Assembly: GCA_002361775.1 (NCBI GenBank)
Contig: DETV01000105.1
Coordinates: 31,457 to 95,456, forward strand
Origin: Eubacterium sp. UBA3279
GTDB lineage: Bacteria > Bacillota > Clostridia > Lachnospirales > Lachnospiraceae
Direction of reading: 5' to 3'
Length of the DNA stretch: 64,000 bases
How positions within the stretch are numbered: the first letter of the stretch is position 1; each line of letters opens with the position of its first letter. Shown piece by piece: positions 47,201 to 55,426 of this stretch. A program made the position numbers and the translations under genes. Under the pieces are notes generated by a model. It did not search any database. It was not told the origin of the DNA and saw only the letters and a program-made list of their open reading frames with translations.

Positions 47201-47361
47201 GTGTTATTTACAGAATAATGAATAAAGTGCGACATCACTTTCAGGTACTGGGCATATTTCTCCGACTCAAAGACGGATTTCACACCTTCTTCCAACTGCT
47301 GCGTCAGATCCTGTACCTGCTGCTGGCGTTGTTCATTGGTTAATGTATATCTATTTGCCAT
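44281..47361 (-). CDS. Giant ArdC-like antirestriction/zincin protein with YodL and LPD-type domains
   Basis: 1,026 residues, ATG 47361 behind GGAAAGGAGAACAAAC. Residues ~1-130 match the ArdC N-terminal ssDNA-binding domain (HFIHYSVNNTILIAMQTGG, GEKAIKIFAPMTY). A zincin site MIHELAHAKLH lies near residue 215. A YodL-type segment (ENQFGIYQIDPEGNARDY) follows near 390, then further repeats of the LPD/YodL sort. The C-terminus is lysine-rich (KKSIHARLQEKKKEIAKK), a pattern shared with the RadC-like (KKSIKVSLAEKKK) and DUF5688 (KKSIHERLGEKKQ) proteins of this element. Likely protects incoming element DNA from host restriction. Confidence 0.8.
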   Translation of the reverse strand: MANRYTLTNEQRQQQVQDLTQQLEEGVKSVFESEKYAQYLKVMSHFIHYSVNNTILIAMQTGGQASMVAGYTAWQKNFDRQVNRGEKAIKIFAPMTYKRKKEVDMIDQETGQPLRNPDGSVRKEIIEVTVPSFRVTNVFDISQISGPPLPTLVDELEGNVERYQDFVQAIRNISPVPVEFEEMEGKDGYYHQVEKRIAINEDMSETQTMAAMIHELAHAKLHALDPNNLKESAKARGKDQRTMEVEAESIAAVVSSYFGIDTSANSWGYVASWSRNKELPELTASLQVIKDTAGEIITGISEEMEEMRFAYMDKADALEAIRLGQTVYASVSKGRFEEVTVEQVRDMSDDTWLRMPKEQMRAYVELRAEKDLHEEMTSLEETRLLYMPENQFGIYQIDPEGNARDYMFRSHDSLEDYEMRREDYRLEYVAPLTEADTLDTIYERFNIDHPEEIREAAFEIEDRYLEIHETDGGYDYSIYSDHYKLIDGGRYESDVDLMRAAKDIVQDLREPVFNSETGIYTRLPVQGNINANSRMRRISFSFLHEMILEFNRIDPERMAGAVQETSPQQQYRPLPKVEEMEEQNYNMIDNVLNNGYGEKDRREMIRVEAARYQEQTGASMTFYAAVCEEFHSMQACYEGLTFEEAVDKYKEIRRDPRLAYYGNAMGVEIHDESLEDYDGYAFPLVEGSVIEGANLDYVKALAVHPLAREALEMIREAFPEYRFVAPEEIKESFYPEHMTTDDLAGALLDFAKEFDAYEFMDQIENSEDALMEIKYNLLAGKGMQEYAAFLKDVKEESRELAPKAEALLGKLKEYSPELTEEIQPMVKIQFSQDPEFKEGSMIPLAEADERLSAADERQADFNASHQGEARVLIVSYEIIYAEEDHMKKVAGTAFIGDGRGGLLGSLQQEVEEHLHNQAWLDYKKGQGADNFQSYIAELRDTQEHALPYLQQFISLEERGSTSIAEESTKTASSGKESKAVTQTKTVKGKAMDEASKKSIHARLQEKKKEIAKKPGKDNPQRGVELA

Positions 47362-47384
47362 TGTTTGTTCTCCTTTCCGACCGG

Positions 47385-48038
47385 CTATAATTCCGGTGCT
47401 TTTGATTTATTGATACCTGACGTCTTGCGAACATTTTTCTGGGTCAGTTTCTTTTTCTCTGCCAAAGAAACCTTGATGGACTTCTTCGGCTTTGCAATTT
47501 CTGTTTTTTTATATCTGTATTTCTCTGCTTCTTTTTCGGCCACCTTCAGATCCACATCGGAAAGATCCGTAGAATACCGGATGTCATCCATAGGAAGGAC
47601 ACCCTTTTCCCGGAAGGAATAATAGAAATCATTTTGTCCCAGAATGATATGATCAACCACGGGAATTCCTGCCATCATGCAGAGCTGCTGCATGCGATTA
47701 GTGATTGCAATATCATCTCTGGATGACTCCAGACTGCTACTTGGATGATTGTGAAACATCAGGATTGCGGCAGCATTCGACAAAAAGGCTGCCTTCAACA
47801 TTTCCCTCGGATGAACGATGGATTGATTAAGGCAGCCCATACTTACGATTGTCATATTGATCGGTACATTATCGCTTCGAAGATGTACCACACCGACCAC
47901 TTCCCTGTCGTAGTCTTTGAATGCATCTCCCAGAATGCGGATAGCATCCTGCGGATTTTGAATCTCCTCATCACTATAAAGCGGAGCCTCCCGGATCATA
48001 CGAACGGAAACCTGATCAAGTCCGTACTTCTCGTTCAA
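47385..48038 (-). CDS. RadC-like JAB-domain protein
   Basis: 217 residues from TTG 48038, with GAGGTG 8 bases upstream. JAMM metalloprotease-type motif MFHNHPSSSLESSRDD near residue 110 with upstream Glu in HPREM. The basic C-terminal tail (KKSIKVSLAEKKKLTQKN) resembles tails in the neighbouring ArdC-like and DUF5688 proteins. RadC-like proteins of mobile elements are common; the function is unsettled and the old DNA-repair name is not well supported. Confidence 0.85.
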   Translation of the reverse strand: MNEKYGLDQVSVRMIREAPLYSDEEIQNPQDAIRILGDAFKDYDREVVGVVHLRSDNVPINMTIVSMGCLNQSIVHPREMLKAAFLSNAAAILMFHNHPSSSLESSRDDIAITNRMQQLCMMAGIPVVDHIILGQNDFYYSFREKGVLPMDDIRYSTDLSDVDLKVAEKEAEKYRYKKTEIAKPKKSIKVSLAEKKKLTQKNVRKTSGINKSKAPEL

Positions 48039-48165
48039 CCGTAGTCACCTCTTTTCTAAGGGGAATCTGAAGAATGAATTCCTGATCCTTCATCTCCTGC
48101 AGATTCTGTCGAATCACGTTGGAAAGCGTCGGTTTTTCGTTATTCCTGTACTCTCTTTTTTCCAT
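48016..48165 (-). CDS. Small hypothetical protein (49 aa) between sortase and RadC-like genes
   Basis: ATG 48165 with AAGGTG upstream; overlaps the sortase stop by 26 bases and the RadC-like start by 23. Sequence MEKREYRNNEKPTLSNVIRQ followed by an amphipathic helix. The frame is tightly embedded between two real genes, which supports translation coupling, but I do not recognise it. Confidence 0.5.
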   Translation of the reverse strand: MEKREYRNNEKPTLSNVIRQNLQEMKDQEFILQIPLRKEVTTVEREVRT

Positions 48166-48946
48166 CTTCACACCTTCTTTTCGCCAGGACGATCAGTCGT
48201 CCATTGGTACTGGAATACTCACAGGTAGATAAAGAAAGCAGCTCATCATCCTGTGTCACAGTAAGTCCTGTGTCATAGAGTTGATAAGCTGCCATCTTGG
48301 TCTGCAGGTATTCAATTTGTTCTTCTCTGGTATTTCCGTGAAGGTAATTGTAATAGCCTCCACTCCTTGCAATGTTGGTCACATAGACCGCCACCACATC
48401 GTAGCTATATTTCTGATTACGTAGGTACAAGGTTATCTCCGGATGCTCCTTATAGAAGTCCTTATCCTTGTATCCATTCAGCTGCTTGAACATAGATCCG
48501 TCCTTCATCTGATGTCCGTAAAGAATCAGATGCTCTCTGGCCAGATCAATGTCATTGCGGTAATCCATGAAAATCGCTCCACAGATTGCTGACGCTTGGT
48601 TGAAGTTATGGTGGAGATAAAAGGTATTATCCGCTGCCTGCACAATCGGATAGTCTATATCAGTTCCATCGATACGGATCCAACCAATACAGTCACTGTT
48701 GATGGCCAGTAAGGAATCATAATCAAAATCACTGACCTCCGTTTCTTTCTCTGTTTCATCAGCGGGAATATCCTCATCCTGATCACCTGTGCTGTCCGAG
48801 AAGCCAATGTCTATGATGTCTGCATAGGCATTTTTGTTTTCTGTAGACTGAGCAAAGTAATCGTATAGGTACTTCCCACATACACCGATCATGCTGCAAC
48901 AGAGCATGAGAATAATCAATCTCCATTTTTTCACTTGGTGAATCAC
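48140..48946 (-). CDS. srtB: Class B sortase
   Basis: 268 residues. An N-terminal signal-anchor (LIILMLCCSMIGVCGKYLY) places the catalytic domain outside the membrane. Catalytic His in HLILYGHQMKDGSMF, Cys in LLSLSTCEYSSTNGRLIVL and Arg in the same stretch are all present. Class B enzymes of mobile elements attach element-encoded surface proteins; the truncated SpaA-like protein at 54059 with an NPKTG signal could have been its substrate. Start taken at GTG 48946; a second GTG at 48934 is possible. Confidence 0.9.
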   Translation of the reverse strand: MIHQVKKWRLIILMLCCSMIGVCGKYLYDYFAQSTENKNAYADIIDIGFSDSTGDQDEDIPADETEKETEVSDFDYDSLLAINSDCIGWIRIDGTDIDYPIVQAADNTFYLHHNFNQASAICGAIFMDYRNDIDLAREHLILYGHQMKDGSMFKQLNGYKDKDFYKEHPEITLYLRNQKYSYDVVAVYVTNIARSGGYYNYLHGNTREEQIEYLQTKMAAYQLYDTGLTVTQDDELLSLSTCEYSSTNGRLIVLAKRRCEDGKKRVQE

Positions 48947-48953
48947 ATTCTTT

Positions 48954-48993
48954 CAAAACAAAAATGGCAATCCTTTGTAAGAATTACCATTTT
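48954..48993 (-). terminator. Rho-independent terminator of the Panacea operon
   Basis: Minus strand stem AAAATGGTAA/TTGCCATTTT (10 pairs, one wobble) followed by TGTTTTG, 10 bases after the stop of the last operon gene. Confidence 0.65.
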
Positions 48994-49002
48994 GTACATT
49001 TT

Positions 49003-49986
49003 TTATTTAAATTTTTCGATCATATTATAAACTGCTTGATATGTTAATTGTTCTGACTTAAAATATCTTCTTAAGAGCCCACCTATTCCCTTTGGAAAAT
49101 AAAGAAAAGTATCAATAACCATTTGGGTTTCAGCAGAAAATTTGACCGTCACTATATCCTGTGTATCTTTTGAAGCAACATCTTGTATTGACATTGTTCC
49201 GACTGCCTTTACTCCATTAGGTGTAAAATCACTAAATATTATTTTAAACAATCCCAGTTCTTTCAACAAACGCAATACTGCTTTATTTTGTGACGATAAG
49301 TCATCAAGCTCAGAAAACTTTTTTCTATTTGCTTGAATATGATTATGATGGCTTCCCATAACTGCCGGAACTATATTGCTGACAGAAATCTCTCCACATT
49401 TTCTTTTTTGTTTCAACTCGTCAATTACCTTATCCTTATCTGAAACTAAGTCATCAACACTTGTGAATCTATGTTGTTTCTGGTACTCGTGGTTTTCGCA
49501 ACCGCAAAACAGTTCAAAAGTATCCCCAATCTGTTTTCCATTTTCTTTATTACCAGTAATGATTTTTGAATCTAACTCGACATTTTTATTATAACAGGGA
49601 ACCAACAAAGTACATAACATCTCAAAATAATGATCATCTTCCGCCATTTCCTCATCGTTACGAACTACAAATTCTTGATTTCCGTCACATTCATCAATAT
49701 CTATATTCTCAACAAATCTTATTAATGCATTACTAAATAAATTATTTAGTTGTATAATTGCACTCTTTAAGTCTCTATCTTGAATCATAGAAATCTGTAT
49801 TGGAAATGGCTGTATTGCTCGTTTTTGCATTTTTTCTACCATTCCACTATATACAGCAATGGGAATGCGCTTGCTTTTTTCAGAATATGAAGCAATTTTA
49901 ATTACCTTCATAAAAAAAGCAATATTGTCACGTATTTCTTGCTCATTTGAAAGTTCAAACATATAAGGATCTATCAATACACTCAT
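49003..49986 (-). CDS. Unknown protein, third gene of Panacea/ATPase operon
   Basis: 327 residues, not recognised. Start ATG 49986 overlaps the ATPase stop by 4 bases (ATGA). The N-terminus MSVLIDPYMFELSNEQEI, with an early Asp after hydrophobic residues, faintly recalls PIN-like nucleases. FELFCGCENHEYQKQHR and VMGSHHNHIQANRKK are possible metal-binding patches. It is the natural candidate for the effector of the operon. Function is open. Confidence 0.6.
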   Translation of the reverse strand: MSVLIDPYMFELSNEQEIRDNIAFFMKVIKIASYSEKSKRIPIAVYSGMVEKMQKRAIQPFPIQISMIQDRDLKSAIIQLNNLFSNALIRFVENIDIDECDGNQEFVVRNDEEMAEDDHYFEMLCTLLVPCYNKNVELDSKIITGNKENGKQIGDTFELFCGCENHEYQKQHRFTSVDDLVSDKDKVIDELKQKRKCGEISVSNIVPAVMGSHHNHIQANRKKFSELDDLSSQNKAVLRLLKELGLFKIIFSDFTPNGVKAVGTMSIQDVASKDTQDIVTVKFSAETQMVIDTFLYFPKGIGGLLRRYFKSEQLTYQAVYNMIEKFK

Positions 49987-51749
49987 GATAGCCCCTTTCT
50001 TTCGAATGATGCCTCAAGTATTGAATTTAGTAGCTCTTGTGTTTCATCTCTGAAATCTTCCGGATAATCAATATTTCCAAAACCTGAAACATTTGCGAAA
50101 GTCACTTTTGTTCCACCTTTATTTTGGAAAAAATTCACTGCCGTAGCATCCTGCGAATATTGTTCTTTGACAATATGATATCTAAGCCTTAATAAGAAAT
50201 ATTCACTATGTGTTTCTAAAATAATTTTTCTTCCGTGTTTACAGAATTCTGTGAACATATCAGCCAAACGGCTCTGAGAGTATGGATGTAAATGTAGTTC
50301 TGGTTGCTCAAATACCAATATTTCGTTTGGTTCAGATAATAGTACCGAAATCAACACTGGCAATACCTGACTTGTTCCAATACCGACATTCATGATATCT
50401 GATCTGACTTGTTCCATATTCTCTACAGAAACACTAAACCCAAATGAGTTTCTCTTATCGACATCCACAGCACTCGCAACATTTAAGTGAATCATCCACG
50501 CTGCTAAAGCATCTGACAGCGTACATCGTTCTATTCTATCTGGAAGAATATATTCTCTTTCTTTTTTATTCTCATGTAACAAGACAGATGCAAAATAGGA
50601 TCCTGTTGGTCCCACGTATTTAGGAATTGTTTCAAATCCAATATTATATAAACCTTTTGGCGTTTCTCTAATTGGTCCTACAAAAAATACTTTAGACAAG
50701 ATATTTTTTAAAAAACTTTTATAAAAATCTAAGGCGAACTTGAGCTGAGTAAGATTGTCTTTCTTTCCTCCATCTCTATCAAATAATCCGAATGGATTGT
50801 TGCCTAGTTCAAAGATTCCTTCAAAATCTGCTACGTTATGCTCATTCTTTAAGTATTCCAATAAATATGCTTCATACTTTGAAATAATATTATCAACACG
50901 TTGCATATCATCTAGACCAGAAAGTGCTAATTCTAACATTCTTAAACGAAGTTCTTTAGGCAGAATTCTTGAAATAGCTTCAAATCTAGGAAGTTCCAAT
51001 TCACCAAATCTATCTATTAGATCTCCAAGCCTCTTGGCCATCTCACCATGTTCTGACGAAACATAGTATTTTTTATCCGCATTTGTTTGAATTCTATCCA
51101 TAAGCTTAAAGTAGAAGTTTTCAATTTCATTTAAGCTAACTGGTTGATCAGTCTGTACTGTTGTGATCTTCTTTGGCAAAAGTACTTTTGACAATTCATT
51201 CAATAACTCTGCTAATTTATTATTAAACTCAATATCATAATGAATACGATACTCTGCCATCATTAGGTTATTGACTACCGCACTGAATGGACTTCTTTCT
51301 TCATTGATATACATATGATGAATATTCCCCGCACGTTTGAATGACAAGGTCAAATTTTCATAAATGATGTCTAATCGAGTCAATACAGCAGATATACCAT
51401 CATCCGCACGTTCAAAACGCCAAGTTATTCTAAATTCATCATTTTCGACTTCATTCTCTGATTTTTCTGCTTCCTCTAAAACTACAGCAAGAGAAAAATA
51501 ATCTTTTGCTGGATCAGAGATTACATCATCAAAATCTCCTAATGCAACATATTTTCCAGATAATAATAGTTCTTCATCCGGACTATTACATTCAATAGTT
51601 TGTTTCATAATCAAAAATGCCTGTAACGCAGTACTCTTTCCGCTGCTATTAGCACCAAGTAATACTGATAAATCAGAAAAATAAATACACTGTTTTTCTG
51701 TATATGACTTAAAATTCTCTATCTCTATACTTTTTAATACAATCGCCAT
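49983..51749 (-). CDS. AAA/ABC-type ATPase with DUF3696-like C-terminus
   Basis: 588 residues, ATG 51749 behind AAGGGGGAAAC. Starts as an SMC/RecF-like ATPase: KSIEIENFKSY, Walker A VLLGANSSGKSTALQ near residue 35. The C-terminal half has the signature NVGIGTSQVLPVLI, Walker B ILVFEQPELHLHP and ETHSEYFLLRLR, typical of DUF3696-containing ATPases, which are frequent in toxin or abortive-infection gene pairs. No TOPRIM domain is fused. Co-transcribed with Panacea and the unknown gene. Confidence 0.85.
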   Translation of the reverse strand: MAIVLKSIEIENFKSYTEKQCIYFSDLSVLLGANSSGKSTALQAFLIMKQTIECNSPDEELLLSGKYVALGDFDDVISDPAKDYFSLAVVLEEAEKSENEVENDEFRITWRFERADDGISAVLTRLDIIYENLTLSFKRAGNIHHMYINEERSPFSAVVNNLMMAEYRIHYDIEFNNKLAELLNELSKVLLPKKITTVQTDQPVSLNEIENFYFKLMDRIQTNADKKYYVSSEHGEMAKRLGDLIDRFGELELPRFEAISRILPKELRLRMLELALSGLDDMQRVDNIISKYEAYLLEYLKNEHNVADFEGIFELGNNPFGLFDRDGGKKDNLTQLKFALDFYKSFLKNILSKVFFVGPIRETPKGLYNIGFETIPKYVGPTGSYFASVLLHENKKEREYILPDRIERCTLSDALAAWMIHLNVASAVDVDKRNSFGFSVSVENMEQVRSDIMNVGIGTSQVLPVLISVLLSEPNEILVFEQPELHLHPYSQSRLADMFTEFCKHGRKIILETHSEYFLLRLRYHIVKEQYSQDATAVNFFQNKGGTKVTFANVSGFGNIDYPEDFRDETQELLNSILEASFERKGLS

Positions 51750-51777
51750 GTTTCCCCCTTATACAAAATTCAGTCAA

Positions 51778-52206
51778 CTAAAAAGTTGACTGAAAATATG
51801 TTTGTATACTGTTATTTGTGATTCTTATTCCCTTAGAATACGCATTCTTCCAAGGAGTTTGTGAATGAGTTAACTCCACTAAATCGTATGCTGTGGATTT
51901 TCCATATTCTAACCAAATTGCTTCAAGTGTTTCTTCAACACTTTCATCTGCAATTCTATCACGACCTTCCATTTCCGGAATTTCAGATCTTCCGTACTTT
52001 TTAAATGCTTCATATACTCTCTCATTTACTGGTCCGTATTGCCATGCACAAAAATCGTCAGCAAAAGCCGGTTTATTATCCCATACATAACTCCATCCTT
52101 GAGCTAAATACAAAAGCTTCTGCAACTTTAATGGAGTGAGAGAATATTTTTTCCTTCCGTATGATAAGAATACCAAATAACGTGCTGCATCCAATATATC
52201 AACCAT
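51778..52206 (-). CDS. Panacea-domain (DUF4065, SocA-like) protein
   Basis: 142 residues, ATG 52206 behind AAGGAGGGAGCCT. Family core: DAARYLVFLSYGRKK, LTPLKLQKLLYLAQGW and FCAWQYGPVNERVYEAFKKY. Panacea domains act as antitoxins able to neutralise many unrelated toxins; others are ClpXP adaptors. First gene of a three-gene operon with its own strong promoter and terminator, so it probably restrains the ATPase/unknown pair downstream. Confidence 0.85.
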   Translation of the reverse strand: MVDILDAARYLVFLSYGRKKYSLTPLKLQKLLYLAQGWSYVWDNKPAFADDFCAWQYGPVNERVYEAFKKYGRSEIPEMEGRDRIADESVEETLEAIWLEYGKSTAYDLVELTHSQTPWKNAYSKGIRITNNSIQTYFQSTF

Positions 52207-52266
52207 AGGCTCCCTCCTTTTCCTTCACATGCATTTCACTACAATCGGCATCTGACAAAGCTGAAT

Positions 52267-52294
52267 ATTATACACATATTTTACAAATTGTCAA
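52267..52294 (-). promoter_or_regulatory. Strong sigma-A promoter of the Panacea operon
   Basis: Minus strand TTGACA (52294-52289), 16-base spacer, TATAAT (52272-52267), both hexamers perfect, ~60 bases before the start codon. The flanking 52300-52480 is very AT-rich and holds no gene that I can see. Confidence 0.75.
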
Positions 52295-52484
52295 GTCTTT
52301 TGCTTGTTACAGTATAACAAAGATATATTTTTTTTGCAATTACCTCTTGACTTTTTTGAAACATATATTTTTTCTCATATTATATATCATATTCCAAAGA
52401 AATACATCCTACTTATAGTATAATACCCAAAAGCAAAAAGTATTACTCATATTTATGAATCAAAACATACTTCCCAAATACTCT

Positions 52485-53576
52485 TTACAATTCCTGCCCT
52501 TTATCCTTCTTCACCGTCTTCTCCACAGCTTTCTCTACTTTCTTCGCAGCGCTCTGCTGTTTCTTTTCTCCCAGGCGTTCGTGAATACTTTTCTTGGCAG
52601 CCTTTGTTTCTGCCTTCTCCTTCTCGAGACGTGATGCACGTTTCTCCGCATTTTCCATGACAGCTTCCTTGCGGTCATAATGCTGGACGTGATCGGATAA
52701 GCGATCCTCTCTGGATACTTCTGTCCGGTTGATCTGCTGTACCATGGCAGAAAGTTCTTTCAACTCAATATCCACGGTTTCCGGTACTATAATCACCTCA
52801 TGGCAACTGGAAGGAAGGATATAGAAGTCACCCCCTACAATTTCTCCGATCTTCTGCATAAGATTTCCCTGAAGGATTAATCCGGCACCATCAATCTTAG
52901 CGCCATTGTTAAGGCAATACATGCCCATACCCGCTCCCTGATCAGGATTACCACCTAAAAGATTCTTCGGTTCTGCACCAAACATCATGCTCTCCATCAT
53001 ATTTCCCATGTCACAGAACATTGGATCACGATTCATATCCGTCATATCCGCTGCAAGGGCATCTTGATGGAGCTGATCCACGCTGATTCCCCACGTTTCA
53101 AGAAGATCCTGAGTGACTGCCATACTGGCTGTTCCCTCTTCTGTTTCCTGAAGATTGACATGATAAGTGGCAGAGAAATCACTATGCTCTGTGTGCACAA
53201 GATTGGCAAGTCTTTCCTGGTTCTCCTGTGTATCACAAAGACGGATCTGGAGACTTTCCTTTACAGCATCATAATTCATAAGCTTCTGTGTCACCTCCGG
53301 ACCAATTCCCGGCGTGTCGTATTCAATACGCATATCTGCGATATCTCCTACAATCTCGTCGATATTTTTTCCGTTCTGGTAATCGTTCCAGAAGTTCTCA
53401 ATATAAATATTCGGTACCACATGCTCACCAGGCTTTGCAATGGAAATGCCGGTAAGATGTGTATCATTGTTTTTTATCACCTCGTTGAAAGTGATTTTCG
53501 CATCTGCATAACTCTCAGGCAGATAATCCTTAATAGTCTCCTGCAGATACTGCTGAAATTCTTTTCTGTTCATCAT
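52485..53576 (-). CDS. DUF5688 family element protein
   Basis: 363 residues. The start MNRKEFQQYLQETIKDYLP and ISIAKPGEHVVPNIYIENF are typical of DUF5688, followed by VEIELKELSAM-like and ILPSSCHEVIIVPE. The basic C-terminus (AAKKSIHERLGEKKQQSAA) is the same kind of tail as in the ArdC- and RadC-like proteins here. Found in Lachnospiraceae and related conjugative elements; function unknown. Two ATG codons (53576, 53573) follow GGGGGTAATAAC. Confidence 0.75.
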   Translation of the reverse strand: MMNRKEFQQYLQETIKDYLPESYADAKITFNEVIKNNDTHLTGISIAKPGEHVVPNIYIENFWNDYQNGKNIDEIVGDIADMRIEYDTPGIGPEVTQKLMNYDAVKESLQIRLCDTQENQERLANLVHTEHSDFSATYHVNLQETEEGTASMAVTQDLLETWGISVDQLHQDALAADMTDMNRDPMFCDMGNMMESMMFGAEPKNLLGGNPDQGAGMGMYCLNNGAKIDGAGLILQGNLMQKIGEIVGGDFYILPSSCHEVIIVPETVDIELKELSAMVQQINRTEVSREDRLSDHVQHYDRKEAVMENAEKRASRLEKEKAETKAAKKSIHERLGEKKQQSAAKKVEKAVEKTVKKDKGQEL

Positions 53577-53582
53577 ATGTTA

Positions 53583-53729
53583 TTACCCCCTTCTGATCAT
53601 GTGGCGGTTCGGACGTTTTCTGGAAATTGCTCTTTCCGCCAGTTTCTGATAAGCCTTCATACGGCTTACTACCTTCATTTCGTTCTCATGCATATTCTTT
53701 TTATTCTCAGTTTTTCCCATAGTTCTCAT
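53583..53729 (-). CDS. Small basic hypothetical protein (48 aa)
   Basis: ATG 53729 behind GAGGAGGATTTATCT. Residues MRTMGKTENKKNMHENEMKV then SRMKAYQKLAERAISRKRP, a lysine/arginine-rich helix that could bind nucleic acid. Stop lies 6 bases before the DUF5688 start. Longer upstream frames lack ribosome sites. Function unknown. Confidence 0.55.
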   Translation of the reverse strand: MRTMGKTENKKNMHENEMKVVSRMKAYQKLAERAISRKRPNRHMIRRG

Positions 53730-53829
53730 AGATAAATCCTCCTCGATTGTTGTATTGATTGCGTTCAAAATGTCCTTTCAGACTTTTGAGAAAATGTTCG
53801 ACAATGTCGAATGAATTGAAAAAGGCACC

Positions 53830-54035
53830 CTCCGGAATAATTCCAGAGAGCACCTTCATCTCAATAGGGGATACCCCTTCCTCAAATGTGTGGAATGTTA
53901 GATAGTGGGCTGTTCGCCTCAGTAGTAGGTTGAAATCCCCTACTGAGATGAGCCTCCGGCGGATGGCAGTGCTGCACATAAGAAGGCAACTATGTTGCTG
54001 TGCAGCTCGCCCGCGAATCCTCTTTGAGATTCGCG
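53830..54035. other. Gene-free stretch with a cluster of inverted repeats
   Basis: Between the SpaA-like stop and the small basic gene no convincing gene is present. Visible palindromes: 53830-53848 (around GGAATAATTCC), 53866-53878 (AGGGG-ATA-CCCCT), 53918-53925/53940-53947 (CTCAGTAG/CTACTGAG), 53971-53978/53999-54006 (GCTGCACA/TGTGCAGC) enclosing GCAAC-TAT-GTTGC, and 54012-54019/54028-54035 (CGCGAATC/GATTCGCG). The last may end transcription past spaA but lacks a T tract on the minus strand. The rest may be leader RNA or a protein-binding region. Confidence 0.5.
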
Positions 54036-54058
54036 ATTTTAATGATTTGGGATACCTC

Positions 54059-54745
54059 TCAATCCTCTTTCTTATTCATTTTTTTCTTCTTTCTGTTTCC
54101 AAAAAGAATACCGGCTACCACACTACCCGCAGCCAGCATCAGTATGATTGGAAGCCAGAGATTGGTTTCATCACCTGTTTTAGGATTGCTTACCGGAGTG
54201 CCTGGATTTTCAGGAGTCTTTTCCTTATTGGTCAGATTCTTTGTCACCTCGATAATTGGTGTATTCTGATCCACATATTCAAACACGATCTCGTGCTGAG
54301 TGGAATCAAGAGTGTAACCGTCAAGGGCCTTTGTTTCTACCAGATAATACTTGATCGGATCACCGAATTCACCGTTTTTGTAAGTAGCGATCTCATAGAG
54401 GCCGCTCTCTGCATGACCGGCTGCATCTGTCACAAGCTTCTCAAGTACTTTGCCACTACTGTCTCGGAGCTCGAATTCTACACCTTTCAGTGGTTCTTCG
54501 TTATCTGCATCCGTTTTATTGATGATGACCTTACCCTTGGCAGTATCATCTTTCATGGCTACTGTCTGGATTTCGGCCGTATCGTCCACTTCGAAAGTCA
54601 CATCGTTAGAGAGAACGAATCCCTTTGGAGCCTGCTCTTCACGGAGAGTGTACTTACCGATTGGCAATTTCTCTACATAATGAGGCTCATTTGTGGAAGT
54701 CCAGCTCTCTACAACCTGATCATCTTCATCGAGGATTGATAAGAC
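54059..54745 (-). pseudogene. Truncated SpaA/Cna-B type cell-wall-anchored protein (3' part only)
   Basis: Encodes the last ~228 residues of a surface protein: one partial and one full Cna-B/SpaA repeat (LPIGKYTLREEQAPKGFVL, GKVIINKTDADNEEPLKGV with the isopeptide Lys and downstream YYLVETKALDGYTLD), then Pro-rich spacer, sortase signal NPKTGD, membrane helix (LWLPIILMLAAGSVVAGIL) and basic tail. The frame is open upstream to about 54745, where it runs into a dnaC-like sequence in another phase. No start or signal peptide exists, so it is a deletion remnant. Confidence 0.85.
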
Positions 54746-55284
54746 AGGTTAGTAGTCACAATCAGTGGCTTCTTGATGCAGTACCTGCGGTCAATTACGT
54801 TGTAAATCATCTCCAGAGCAAATTCGGAATTCCGTTCAATGCCCAGGTCATCAATAATCAAAAGCGGATAAGATACCAGATTTGAAATAATCTGATTCTT
54901 ATCCGCATAGGGCTTCGTTAATTCATTTAATATTCTGGAGAAGTTGGTCATCATGACACTGACACCCTGCTCCATCAACGCATTGGCAATGCATCCGGCA
55001 AAGAAACTCTTACCGGTACCGACCGGACCCATGATCACATAACCAATATTTTTCTCCTGCATCTCCTTCCAGTTTTTCACATATTTTCTGGCAAGATTCA
55101 ACTTGGGATTCTTCCCATTATCATTTTCAAAACGCCATTCATAGAAACGATTCTCGGTAAGTCCGATGGTCTTTAGGCTCCAAACTCGTTTCTCGAATTC
55201 TCTTCTCTCCTCTTCTTCTTTTTTCGCTTCCATGACGGCCCGGTCACATTTGCACAGGCAGGGAACAACTCGTTTCGTTCCCAA
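54709..55284 (-). pseudogene. Truncated DnaC/IstB-like replication ATPase
   Basis: Walker A VIMGPVGTGKSFFAGC, Walker B LLIIDDLGIERNS, and sensor VTTNLS identify a DnaC-type helicase loader. It begins at VVPCLCKCDRAV, only the second half of the usual N-terminal zinc finger, and after VTTNLSYQSS it runs into SpaA-gene DNA and stops. Both ends are missing: the 3' end by the deletion fused to spaA, the 5' end at the left edge of the next element (~55285). Confidence 0.8.
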
Positions 55285-55426
55285 GAGTTAATATGTAAAG
55301 GGTGGTTTCTGCCACCTAATACATATGACTGCGGCTCATTTGTGGTAAATTGAAAAGCAGTTGTAAGAAAGGAGTCAAAAGAGCTTTATAATCGCTGAAA
55401 ATCAACGCAAAAGGAGCTGATATTCT

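Noticed and set aside
53707..53979. 90-codon minus-strand frame as a gene
   Set aside because: No ribosome site; it overlaps the palindrome cluster and the start of the small basic gene, and its sequence does not resemble a structured protein family.
54012..54035. CGCGAATC hairpin as terminator of the spaA remnant
   Set aside because: No T tract follows on the minus strand; kept only as part of the palindrome cluster.
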